Positions 51,808 to 59,590 of a stretch of 64,000 nucleotides of DNA are shown here, piece after piece; within the stretch, counting starts at the first letter, position 1; each line of letters starts with the position of its first letter. The DNA is from UBA10677 sp045532295 (lineage in GTDB: Bacteria > Bacillota > Clostridia > Christensenellales > Pumilibacteraceae), in contig JAZSFP010000007.1 in the NCBI GenBank assembly GCA_045532295.1, positions 124,001 through 188,000 on the forward strand, written 5' to 3'. Below the pieces are notes generated by a model. The model was not told where the DNA came from. It worked only from the letters and a program-made list of their open reading frames with translations, and searched no databases. The position numbers were made by a program, and so were the translations under genes.

Positions 51808-52767
51808 ATGAAGAGAAAGAACAACAAAAACATTGAACTTGAAACAACTGAAACCGTTGAACAGGTTGAAACTACTGCCGAAGAGAATGAAAAGGACAAG
51901 CCGAAGAAGAGTTTTAAGGCGTGGATAATTTCCGGAGTTGCTATTTTTTGCGCGCTCGTGGTAATTGCGCTTGGTATTATACTTCCCATTGCGCTTTCCG
52001 ATGAATACACTGACGAACAGGGCGTTCATCCTTACGCCGTAATGAAACTTTCTAACGGTATGACTATTAATTATGAAATTTGGGAAGATAGATGCCCTAT
52101 TGCGTCAACTAACTTTATTTACCTTGCAAATTCCGGATATTTTGACGGAACGGTAATTTATGATACCCAAGGCGGTTGGGTGCGCTTTGGCGGTTGGATG
52201 GCTAATAATAGCGAAGGTGTTGCTATTCACCGTGGAGATAGCGATACGAACTTCCTTAATAAGATAACCTTATCTAAAGGTGAGGATAGTAACGGAAATA
52301 AAAAGGATTTTTCTAACAATAAGTTTGGCTACCGTCTTAAGAAAGATACCGCGTTTGGTAGTAATTTTGAGCCTGGTTACCTTACTTTCTGTTACGAGCG
52401 TAGCGCAACTGAGTTCCAAATTGCAACCACCACCGCAACTACGCCTACAATTGCTAACGATAATAATTCTCACGGCGGATGGAATTCTGCCACATTTGGA
52501 ATGGTCGCAGACGAAGAAAGCCTTAATAATATCTTAGCGATTGCCGCTTTATCCGTTGACAGCGAGGGTGCAAAATTTAAGCACGATTATTTCGTAGCGC
52601 CTCTTGATAATAACGGACTTATTAAGATTGAGTCGGTTGTAGTAAGAAAGAAGAATAGAGCAAAGTGGGAGAATTTTGACTTTGTGGATTACTATTATAA
52701 TGACGAAGACGCGTCCTATCGTAGAACCAACTGGCTTACTACGCTTAAAAAGACGGGTGTAAAATAA
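51808..52767 (+). CDS. Membrane-anchored, degenerate cyclophilin-like protein
   Basis: A 319-residue protein. An acidic N-terminus (about 1-33) and one membrane segment (about 38-60) precede a domain of about 230 residues that follows the cyclophilin pattern: AVMKLSNGMTINYEIWEDRCPIASTNF near 77-103, split by the strand order of PPIases, IYLANSGYFDGTVIYD near 104-119, then SATFGMVADEESLNNI near 228-243. The usual catalytic segments (Arg in FHRV, Gln-Gly-Gly-Asp) are replaced by YDTQGGWVRFGGW. So isomerase activity is doubtful. It is 11 bases after nrdR. Confidence 0.6.
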   Translation: MKRKNNKNIELETTETVEQVETTAEENEKDKPKKSFKAWIISGVAIFCALVVIALGIILPIALSDEYTDEQGVHPYAVMKLSNGMTINYEIWEDRCPIASTNFIYLANSGYFDGTVIYDTQGGWVRFGGWMANNSEGVAIHRGDSDTNFLNKITLSKGEDSNGNKKDFSNNKFGYRLKKDTAFGSNFEPGYLTFCYERSATEFQIATTTATTPTIANDNNSHGGWNSATFGMVADEESLNNILAIAALSVDSEGAKFKHDYFVAPLDNNGLIKIESVVVRKKNRAKWENFDFVDYYYNDEDASYRRTNWLTTLKKTGVK

Positions 52768-52793
52768 TTTCAACTAAATTGTATAAATGGAGT

Positions 52794-52829
52794 AAAAATT
52801 GCCAACCATAACTGTGGGAGGTAATTTTT
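52794..52829 (+). promoter_or_regulatory. Terminator-like hairpin overlapping the ribosome site of the next gene
   Basis: AAAAATTGCC (52794-52803) pairs with GGTAATTTTT (52820-52829), one G-U, and the GGGAGG used by the gene at 52834 straddles the loop and right arm. It is the second of three such structures in the window. Confidence 0.5.
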
Positions 52830-52833
52830 CTTT

Positions 52834-53526
52834 ATGACAATGGGACTAATTTTATTGGCCGTTATGGCTATCGCTCTTTTCCTGATTTCAGGTAGAAGAT
52901 CGTTTACAAGTATGGGAGTACCCGCTTGGATAGCGTTCATAGCAATCGCTGCGCTTGCAATCGGTATTATCGTTCCTTCAATTAGCGTAGGTACGGAATT
53001 TACGATGAGCGTTGGCGGTTTTATCGTACCGAGCATAATAATGTTCGCGCTGTTAGCGGTTCTTATCGTTCGTGGTGGCGTGCTTAGAGGCGTTGCGTCT
53101 ATGCTTGCCGTAACCGCAGTTACTACGGCGTTATTACTAATTATGCCCACTTATAATACTGGTTACGAAATTTTGACCGTATTTGTAGTCGGTCTTGTAG
53201 CGGGTGCGGTAGCGTATATGGTATCGCGTACGCCCTCTGCATCGCTATTCGGCGTAGTTGGCGGTCTCGTACTTGGTAACGTTATCGTTACGATGATGGA
53301 GTATTTTACCGGCAATATGGCGGTATTTATGCTTGGTCAGTCTGTAATTTATAACGCTATTTTCGTGGGCATAATCTTTGCGTTCTGTCTTGCTGAAATT
53401 GCAGTTATGGCTGTGAAGATGATGGGCGAAGAAAACCGTCACTCGCGTCGTAGCAGTAGTTTTGAGGCTGGCGAAGATAGTAGTTTCGATCGTGATGATA
53501 ACGACGATTACGATTTATTTAGATAA
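52834..53526 (+). CDS. Polytopic membrane protein, unknown
   Basis: A 230-residue protein not recognised as a named family. Six hydrophobic segments (about 5-20, 28-48, 52-76, 80-102, 110-130, 150-180) end in a hydrophilic tail rich in Ser, Asp and Glu (SFEAGEDSSFDRDDNDDYD). The Gly-rich segment LFGVVGGLVLGNVIV is notable. The topology loosely recalls DUF1614-type proteins, but I am not confident. The ribosome site is GGGAGG, twelve bases before the ATG and inside a hairpin. A strong terminator follows. Confidence 0.6.
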   Translation: MTMGLILLAVMAIALFLISGRRSFTSMGVPAWIAFIAIAALAIGIIVPSISVGTEFTMSVGGFIVPSIIMFALLAVLIVRGGVLRGVASMLAVTAVTTALLLIMPTYNTGYEILTVFVVGLVAGAVAYMVSRTPSASLFGVVGGLVLGNVIVTMMEYFTGNMAVFMLGQSVIYNAIFVGIIFAFCLAEIAVMAVKMMGEENRHSRRSSSFEAGEDSSFDRDDNDDYDLFR

Positions 53527-53533
53527 TACGCAG

Positions 53534-53572
53534 GTAAAAACCGTTGCCAAGTTTTTTGGTAGCGGTTTTTAC
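53534..53572 (+). terminator. Terminator after the membrane protein gene
   Basis: GTAAAAACCG and CGGTTTTTAC arms with inner CCAA/TTGG pairing make a long, strong hairpin. Confidence 0.9.
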
Positions 53573-53626
53573 TATATTTAAATGGCAATATATTACAAAA
53601 AAATATTCTAACTTGCCGTAAAGTGT

Positions 53627-53655
53627 TTGATTTTTATCGCTAATTATGGTACAAT
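53627..53655 (+). promoter_or_regulatory. Promoter placing transcription start on the der ATG
   Basis: TTGATT (53627-53632) and TACAAT (53650-53655) are 17 bases apart; the expected start of transcription is 53662, the A of the der start codon. Confidence 0.72.
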
Positions 53656-53661
53656 CATTTT

Positions 53662-54984
53662 ATGAGTAAGAAACCTTTAGTGGCAGTTGTCGGACGACCT
53701 AACGTCGGCAAATCCACCTTTTTCAATAAAATATGCGGAAAGCGAATTTCCATTGTTAAGGACGTTCCCGGCGTTACGCGAGACCGTATTTATGCGGATG
53801 CGGAGTGGTGTGGATATAATTTCACCTTGATTGATACTGGTGGTATCGAACTTAAAAGTGACGATACTATGTTTCGCCATATAAGAACGCAAGCGCAGGC
53901 GGCAATAGATATTGCCGACGTAATTTTATTTTTCGTTGACGCTAAGACGGGACTTGTAGCGTCAGACTACGACGTTGCTGAAATTCTTCGTCAGTCTGAT
54001 AAGCCCGTAATTTTGGTTGTAAATAAACTTGATCATTATAATATCGAAGATACTTACGACTTTTACGCGCTTGGTCTTGGCGAGCCGTTTGGTATTTCTT
54101 GTGAGCAAAGTTTAGGTCTTGGCGATTTGCTTGACGAGATGGTTAAGCATTTTGATAATCGAGTAGATGAAGAGGAAGACTTTTCCCTTAAGATTGCAGT
54201 AGTTGGTAAGCCTAACGTTGGTAAATCTTCGCTCGTTAATAGACTTCTTGGATTTGAAAGGGTAATCGTATCTTCTGTTGCCGGAACGACTCGTGACGCT
54301 ATTGATACGCCGTTTACCTATATGGGTAGAAAATACACCATAATTGATACAGCGGGAATGCGCAGAAAACGCGCGATAGAGGATGAGAGTGTTGAGGATT
54401 ATTCCGTAATGCGTACGATTAGCGCAATTGCTCGCGCAGACGTCGTTTTGGTTGTCTTTGACGCATCGGAAGAGATAAGCGAACAAGACGTTAGAATTGC
54501 AGGTTACGTTCACGAGCAAGGAAAACCTAATATAATAGTAATGAATAAGTGGGATAAAATCGAAAAAGATACCCACACCGTTGAAAAGTACAACGATATG
54601 TTGCGTTCGTCTCTTGCGTTTATGGATTATTTCCAACCCATTTATATATCTGCGCAAACTGGTCAGCGAACTGAGAAAATTATTTCAATGGTTGACCAAG
54701 CGTTTATTAACGCTTCACAGCGTATTACTACGGGCGTACTTAACGACGTTATTGCAGAGGCCGTTGCTATGAGTGAACCTCCAACGCACTCAGGAAGGAG
54801 ACTTAAAATTTTGTACGCAACTCAGCCTGAAACTAATCCCCCCAAAATAGTAATATTCGTTAACGATGAAAAACTCGTGCATTTTTCGTATAGAAGATAT
54901 CTTGAAAATTCACTCCGTAAAGCGTTTGACTTTAGTTGTACGCCTATAAAATTGATTTTCAATTCCAAAAAGGAGGAAGATTAA
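53662..54984 (+). CDS. der: Ribosome assembly GTPase Der (EngA)
   Basis: A 440-residue protein with two GTPase domains and a C-terminal KH-like domain. The first has GRPNVGKST (11-19), DTGGIE near 57-62 and NKLD near 119-122; the second has GKPNVGKSS near 181-189, DTAGMRRKR near 230-238 and NKWDK near 294-298. The tail PIKLIFNSK is typical. It acts in 50S assembly. No ribosome site precedes the ATG, and the promoter fits a leaderless message. plsY follows three bases later. Confidence 0.96.
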   Translation: MSKKPLVAVVGRPNVGKSTFFNKICGKRISIVKDVPGVTRDRIYADAEWCGYNFTLIDTGGIELKSDDTMFRHIRTQAQAAIDIADVILFFVDAKTGLVASDYDVAEILRQSDKPVILVVNKLDHYNIEDTYDFYALGLGEPFGISCEQSLGLGDLLDEMVKHFDNRVDEEEDFSLKIAVVGKPNVGKSSLVNRLLGFERVIVSSVAGTTRDAIDTPFTYMGRKYTIIDTAGMRRKRAIEDESVEDYSVMRTISAIARADVVLVVFDASEEISEQDVRIAGYVHEQGKPNIIVMNKWDKIEKDTHTVEKYNDMLRSSLAFMDYFQPIYISAQTGQRTEKIISMVDQAFINASQRITTGVLNDVIAEAVAMSEPPTHSGRRLKILYATQPETNPPKIVIFVNDEKLVHFSYRRYLENSLRKAFDFSCTPIKLIFNSKKEED

Positions 54985-54987
54985 GTT

Positions 54988-55689
54988 ATGTTGCCCGTAT
55001 ACATTGGATGTATGGTGGGACTTATCGTCGTTTCGTACTTTCTTGGCAATATCAATTTTTCGATATTAATATCTAAACTTAATCATAGCGACGTTAGAAG
55101 TAAGGGTAGCGGAAACCCTGGTTCTATGAATATGCTCCGCAGTTTTGGAATTAAACTTGGAGTATTAACGCTCGTTCTCGATGCTCTTAAGGGCGCGTTA
55201 CCAGCGCTTTTGGGTTGGTGGTTGCTTGGAAGTGACGAAAACGCTATGTTTGCTTTCACTGCGGACAAGACTGGACTTTTTATAGGTGGTATAAGCGTTG
55301 TCGTAGGACATATTTTTCCGCTACTTTATAAGTTTAAGGGTGGTAAAGGCGTTGCCTCAACGATAGGTGTTTGTCTCGTCGTAGATCCTATATTAACGCT
55401 TATTGCGTTCGTTTTGGGCGTTATTTATATTCTTACCGTTAAGATAGGTGCCGTTACTTCATTTATCATTATTTGCATCCCTCTAATTTACAATAGCGTA
55501 TTATATTTTACGGCAGGCTATATTGCTTGCGGAATTATGGCGATTGCGCTTATGCTTATGGTTATAATTGCGCATTACCAAAATATCGGTAGAATATTTA
55601 GAGGCGAAGAAAAACAAATAGTCCTTTTTGGTAAGAATAAGTCTGCAAAAAAAATCCAAGAGGAAGAAAACAAGCAGACAAACGCGTAA
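54988..55689 (+). CDS. plsY: Glycerol-3-phosphate acyltransferase PlsY
   Basis: A 233-residue membrane enzyme that acylates glycerol 3-phosphate with acyl-phosphate. Three family motifs are visible: GSGNPGSMNMLR near 35-46, HIFPLLYKFKGGKGVAST near 104-121 and HYQNIGRIFRGEE near 194-206. About seven membrane segments. It has extra length at both ends compared with about 195-residue homologues, and its C-terminal tail is charged. The site AGGAGG lies 11 bases before the ATG. It is co-transcribed with der, the usual pairing. Confidence 0.93.
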   Translation: MLPVYIGCMVGLIVVSYFLGNINFSILISKLNHSDVRSKGSGNPGSMNMLRSFGIKLGVLTLVLDALKGALPALLGWWLLGSDENAMFAFTADKTGLFIGGISVVVGHIFPLLYKFKGGKGVASTIGVCLVVDPILTLIAFVLGVIYILTVKIGAVTSFIIICIPLIYNSVLYFTAGYIACGIMAIALMLMVIIAHYQNIGRIFRGEEKQIVLFGKNKSAKKIQEEENKQTNA

Positions 55690-55694
55690 AATAA

Positions 55695-55722
55695 GAATAA
55701 ATTTAATCCTCCGGCATATATT
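55695..55722 (+). promoter_or_regulatory. Possible sporulation promoter of spoIVA inside a hairpin
   Basis: GAATA (55695-55699) and CATATATT (55715-55722), 15 bases apart, resemble a sigma-E type promoter. The predicted start of transcription, near 55729, lies in the hairpin loop, after the left arm. Confidence 0.5.
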
Positions 55723-55750
55723 CTAATATAAAGCCTTGGAGGATTTTTTT
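55705..55750 (+). terminator. Hairpin that ends plsY and hides the spoIVA ribosome site
   Basis: AATCCTCC (55705-55712) pairs perfectly with GGAGGATT (55738-55745), with an inner GGC/GCC, followed by a run of T up to the ATG at 55751. The right arm is the spoIVA ribosome site. This can end the der-plsY transcript. Confidence 0.75.
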
Positions 55751-57226
55751 ATGGAACAATTTGACGTTTACAGGGATATAAGCGAAAGAACTGACGGAGC
55801 GCTATATATCGGCGTGGTTGGTCCCGTTCGCTCGGGTAAATCGACTTTTATTACTAATTTTATGAACACTCTCGTATTGCCTTTAGTTAAAAGCACTCAC
55901 GAGAAAGAGCGTATGATTGACGAACTTCCGCAAAGTGCGAACGGTAAAGGAATTATGACTACTCAGCCTAAGTTCGTACCAAGTGAAGTGGTCAAAATTC
56001 GCCTAAACGACACAATGGAAGTAGGCGTTAGGCTTGTGGATAGCGTAGGTTATCTTATTGACGGCGCTATCGGACACGAAGAGAACGACAAGCCAAGAAT
56101 GGTCAATACTCCTTGGGCAAACGAGGCAATTCCGTTTCAGGACGCGGCGGAAATCGGTACGAGAAAGGTAATTGCGGAACATTCAACTATTGGAATCGTT
56201 ATGACGAGTGACGGTTCTATTGATACTGAACTTCCCAGAAATGCGTACGTAAGCGCAGAAGAGCGAGTCGTGAAAGAACTTAAGGAATTGAATAAACCTT
56301 TCGTCGTAATTCTCAATTCGTCAGTGCCATCTTCTATTGAAACGCAAAAACTTGCAAATTCTCTTAAAGAGAAATACGGTACTGAAGTGTTACCTCTAAA
56401 TGTTATGACGATGGGAGAAGAGCAAATCGTAGAGATTTTCAATAAATTATTGATGGAATTTCCTCTTCGTGACATTGAGTTTAAGATTGATAAATGGATG
56501 CAAGCATTGCCGTTTGACAATGAAATCATAGAACATTTGAGTGAAATCGTCGGAAATAAGTGCGCTAATATGAGAAAAATGAGTGATATTTATGCTCTTC
56601 AATTGCTTGACGACGAGTATTTCGACGATATTACTTTGAAAAATATAGATATGGGCAAGGGAAAAGTTACTATGGAGGTAGAGGCAAAACCCGAACTTTT
56701 CTATACTGCTCTTTCTAACGAATGCGAGATGGAAATTTTAGACGATTTTATGCTTATTTCTAAACTCAAGGAACTCGCTTTTGCTAAAAGAGAATACGAT
56801 AAAATTGCTACCGCGCTTGAGGACGTAAAGAAAAACGGTTACGGCGTCGTGATGCCGTCACTTGAGGAAATGACGCTTGAAAATCCTGAAATCGTAAAAC
56901 AAGGTTCACACTACGGCGTAAAACTTAAAGCAAGCGCACCTTCACTTCATATAATGCAAGTTGACGTATCGGCTGAAGTTAGTCCGGTTATGGGGGCTGA
57001 ACAGCAAAGCGAGGAAATGGTTAAGAATATGTTATCCTCGTTTGAGAGTAATCCTAAAGGTATTTGGGAGACGGATATGTTTGGAAAATCAATGCACGTA
57101 TTAGTAAATGAAGGAATTAACAATAAAATTGCCTCAATGCCGGGTGATACTCAAAAGAAAATGAGAAAGACGCTTACACGAATTATTAATGAAGGTAAAG
57201 GCGGAGTAATTTGCATAATACTATAA
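55751..57226 (+). CDS. spoIVA: Stage IV sporulation protein A (SpoIVA)
   Basis: A 491-residue ATPase that polymerises on the mother-cell face of the forespore and founds the coat. The start MEQFDVYRDISERT and the Walker A GPVRSGKS (24-31) match SpoIVA; the length equals the Bacillus protein (492). The C-terminus (GKGGVICIIL) is also typical. I take the ATG at 55751, not the in-frame TTG at 55736, which lies within the ribosome site. Its expression should depend on sigma-E through the nested promoter. Confidence 0.97.
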   Translation: MEQFDVYRDISERTDGALYIGVVGPVRSGKSTFITNFMNTLVLPLVKSTHEKERMIDELPQSANGKGIMTTQPKFVPSEVVKIRLNDTMEVGVRLVDSVGYLIDGAIGHEENDKPRMVNTPWANEAIPFQDAAEIGTRKVIAEHSTIGIVMTSDGSIDTELPRNAYVSAEERVVKELKELNKPFVVILNSSVPSSIETQKLANSLKEKYGTEVLPLNVMTMGEEQIVEIFNKLLMEFPLRDIEFKIDKWMQALPFDNEIIEHLSEIVGNKCANMRKMSDIYALQLLDDEYFDDITLKNIDMGKGKVTMEVEAKPELFYTALSNECEMEILDDFMLISKLKELAFAKREYDKIATALEDVKKNGYGVVMPSLEEMTLENPEIVKQGSHYGVKLKASAPSLHIMQVDVSAEVSPVMGAEQQSEEMVKNMLSSFESNPKGIWETDMFGKSMHVLVNEGINNKIASMPGDTQKKMRKTLTRIINEGKGGVICIIL

Positions 57227-57230
57227 TGAA

Positions 57231-57273
57231 AATCCGTTTATCCGAAAAAGCTCGGGTAAGCGGACTTTTTTTT
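57231..57273 (+). terminator. Terminator after spoIVA
   Basis: TCCGTTTATCCGA and TCGGGTAAGCGGA arms (several G-U pairs), followed by a run of eight T. Confidence 0.8.
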
Positions 57274-57292
57274 AATTAAACATATAAAAGCG

Positions 57293-57321
57293 TTGACGGA
57301 TTTGACTATTTATTATATAAT
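57293..57321 (+). promoter_or_regulatory. Promoter of the metallophosphoesterase gene
   Basis: TTGACG (57293-57298) and TATAAT (57316-57321) are 17 bases apart. Confidence 0.78.
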
Positions 57322-57356
57322 ATGGTTACAAGAAAACAGCCGAAAAGGAGGACAAA

Positions 57357-58451
57357 ATGTTTCTTAAATGTTTGCCAGCAGTGTATGTAATCAACGATGA
57401 GTACGAGATATCCGTTTCGCTTAACGAAAAAGGCGTTTGTTGGGTTAATATTGACGGTGTTGAGTATTACGAGGAGAGCGCAGGCGTATTTTCCTCAGAA
57501 AAGACTTATATAAAAATAAGAGTACCTCAAAGCGCTCTTGATAAGGCAAAATCTTATGAAATCGTGTATCGTAAGACTATTGATAGAAAGGCGTATTTTT
57601 CGGAATTTGGAGAGGTTGAGATAGAGAAATTTAATTTTAAGCCTCTTGAAAAAGAAGACGATATTCATATTTACCATATTGCAGACGTTCATTATAAATT
57701 CCAAGATGCAGTCTCTATGGCGAGTTACTGGGGCGACGATATTGATTTATTTATCGTTAACGGCGATATCGGGGAGGTTGAGACTGAACAAAACTATTTT
57801 GAGGTTTGTCAGTTCGTAGGCGAAATATCCAAAGGCGAAATCCCCGTGCTTTTCATTAGGGGTAATCACGATACTCGAGGAAAACTTGCTGAGCGTTTTA
57901 CCGACTATTTTCCATCTAACGCAAGTAAAACTTATTTTAAGTTCTCAATAGGGCCTATCGCTGGCGTTGCGATTGATTGCGGAGAAGATAAAGTTGATAC
58001 GAACATAGGATATGGTGGTAACGCCGAATTAAACCTTAAGGGGACTAACTTTTTTCGCCGTTTTAGAGAAATAGAAACGCAGTTCTTGAACGACTTGGAA
58101 TTTGACGGGAAGATTAAATTTGCAGTAAGCCATATTTGTCCTGCGCATACTACGAGAAATAAAGGGGACGTTTTTGACATAGATAACGACTTATATGCTA
58201 AGTGGTGTGATAATTTACAAAGGCTTGGCGTGAAGTTAATGATTTGCGGTCATATGCACGACGCGTACGTTCTTGAACCTCACTCGGACGCGCTTACAAC
58301 TGATTGTAATTTTTACACTGTTTTTGCATCGCATCATAGAGAAAAACTTATGGGTGCGGCAATTACGCTTAAAGGTAAAAACGTAGAAGTGTTAATGACT
58401 GATAATGAACATAATATTTGCGATAAGTTTTACTTAAAAGACGTTTTATAA
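57357..58451 (+). CDS. Calcineurin-like metallophosphoesterase with N-terminal beta domain
   Basis: A 364-residue protein. About 95 N-terminal residues form a beta-rich fibronectin-like region (VSLNEKGVCWVNIDGVEYYEES), and residues 100-355 are a metallophosphoesterase with IADVHYKF (108-115), NGDIGE near 134-139, RGNHDTRGK near 170-178, SHICPAHTTR near 261-270 and CGHMHDAY near 300-307. It resembles purple-acid-phosphatase-type layouts. There is no signal peptide, so it is cytoplasmic. A strong AAGGAGG site precedes the ATG. Substrate unknown. Confidence 0.82.
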   Translation: MFLKCLPAVYVINDEYEISVSLNEKGVCWVNIDGVEYYEESAGVFSSEKTYIKIRVPQSALDKAKSYEIVYRKTIDRKAYFSEFGEVEIEKFNFKPLEKEDDIHIYHIADVHYKFQDAVSMASYWGDDIDLFIVNGDIGEVETEQNYFEVCQFVGEISKGEIPVLFIRGNHDTRGKLAERFTDYFPSNASKTYFKFSIGPIAGVAIDCGEDKVDTNIGYGGNAELNLKGTNFFRRFREIETQFLNDLEFDGKIKFAVSHICPAHTTRNKGDVFDIDNDLYAKWCDNLQRLGVKLMICGHMHDAYVLEPHSDALTTDCNFYTVFASHHREKLMGAAITLKGKNVEVLMTDNEHNICDKFYLKDVL

Positions 58452-58456
58452 TACTT

Positions 58457-58484
58457 AAAGGATAGCGACTGCTATCCTTTTTTT
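58457..58484 (+). terminator. Terminator before spoIVB
   Basis: AAAGGATAGC and GCTATCCTTT with loop GACT, then seven T. Confidence 0.92.
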
Positions 58485-58492
58485 GTTGTGTA

Positions 58493-58520
58493 GAATAATT
58501 TAACGTCCTCGGCAAACAAT
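58493..58520 (+). promoter_or_regulatory. Sporulation-type promoter of spoIVB
   Basis: GAATA (58493-58497) and CAAACAAT (58513-58520), 15 bases apart, in the same arrangement as at spoIVA. The spoIVB ATG is at 58528, seven bases after the -10. Confidence 0.5.
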
Positions 58521-58527
58521 AAATATT

Positions 58528-59556
58528 ATGGATAAAATCAAAAGATATTTATTGTTATATTTAGCAATATTATTAGTAATACTATCGTTTTCCGCTTTAG
58601 GACAGTATAATTTAGCGTATGCCAGTAATCGTATTGATGAAATAATTGAAGAAACTGAGGCATCAAGACGTCGAGTTTATTTAGGCGGAGAACTACTTGG
58701 GTTTGACGTGGATTTAAGGGGTGCGATGGTTGTAGAAATGTCAGGCGTAGACACGGAGGGTGGTTTTGTTTCTATTAAAAATCGCCTTAAAGAAGGAGAC
58801 ATTATCCTTTCTATTGAGGGTAAAAGCGTAAAAAGTGGCGACGATATATCGGAAATTCTAAATGGAGAGAAGAAAAGTGAATTTGAATTTTTAATAGAAA
58901 GAGATGGTAAACAACTTCAGTTAAATATTAGTCCGTTAATTGACAGAATAAGTGGACAATATAGGTTAGGCGTTAGCGTTAAGTCAATGATAAGCGGACT
59001 TGGAACGGTTACTTATAAAAAGAGAGACGGCTCATTTGGCGCGTTAGGACACTCGGTTAGCGGAGAGAATAATTTAGATGCTAACGGTACAGTATATGGC
59101 TGTCGAATTTTAGGGATCGATAAAGGTGAAAGAGGTAAGGCTGGATCAATTAAGGGCGCGCTTGTTAAAAATGAAAGGGTGGGGGAAGTTTCAAAGAACA
59201 TTAAGTATGGACTCTACGGAACAATTAATAACCCTGACGGAGAACTTTATGACGTGGCAAGCCGAGAAGAAGTCGTTCTTGGTCGAGCGATGATTTGCTC
59301 GGAAATTAGTGGAAATAGAGAATATTACGATATAGAAATATTAAAACTAAACTATCAATCCGAGCAAAGCGAAAAGGGTATGATAATTAAAGTTACTGAT
59401 GAAAGGTTATTGAGGTTGACCGGCGGAATTGTTCAAGGGATGAGCGGAAGTCCCATAATTCAAAACGGCAAAATTATAGGCGCAGTTACGCACGTACTTA
59501 TAGCCGATCCAACTAAAGGCTACGGAATTTATATTGACTGGATGATGAAAAATTAG
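58528..59556 (+). CDS. spoIVB: SpoIVB serine peptidase
   Basis: A 342-residue S55 peptidase made in the forespore and exported between the two membranes, where it triggers pro-sigma-K processing. A signal anchor (about 6-26) precedes a PDZ domain (about 60-135, GFVSIKNRLKEGDIILSIEG) and the peptidase domain with His175 (GALGHSV), Asp291 (VTDERLL) and Ser306 (GMSGSP), the same spacing as in Bacillus. No ribosome site is present before the ATG. It lies just before a SpoIIM-like gene and dacF. Confidence 0.94.
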   Translation: MDKIKRYLLLYLAILLVILSFSALGQYNLAYASNRIDEIIEETEASRRRVYLGGELLGFDVDLRGAMVVEMSGVDTEGGFVSIKNRLKEGDIILSIEGKSVKSGDDISEILNGEKKSEFEFLIERDGKQLQLNISPLIDRISGQYRLGVSVKSMISGLGTVTYKKRDGSFGALGHSVSGENNLDANGTVYGCRILGIDKGERGKAGSIKGALVKNERVGEVSKNIKYGLYGTINNPDGELYDVASREEVVLGRAMICSEISGNREYYDIEILKLNYQSEQSEKGMIIKVTDERLLRLTGGIVQGMSGSPIIQNGKIIGAVTHVLIADPTKGYGIYIDWMMKN

Positions 59557-59585
59557 CATATTTTAGTATGACACTTTCATATAGT
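59556..59585 (+). promoter_or_regulatory. Possible sigma-E promoter of the SpoIIM-like gene, with dyad
   Basis: GCATATT (59556-59562), the sigma-E -35 consensus, and CATATAGT (59578-59585) are 15 bases apart. An interrupted dyad, TATGACACTTTCATA and TATGAGGTGTCATA (59567-59603), covers the -10 and the start codon and may be an operator. Confidence 0.5.
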
Positions 59586-59590
59586 TATGT

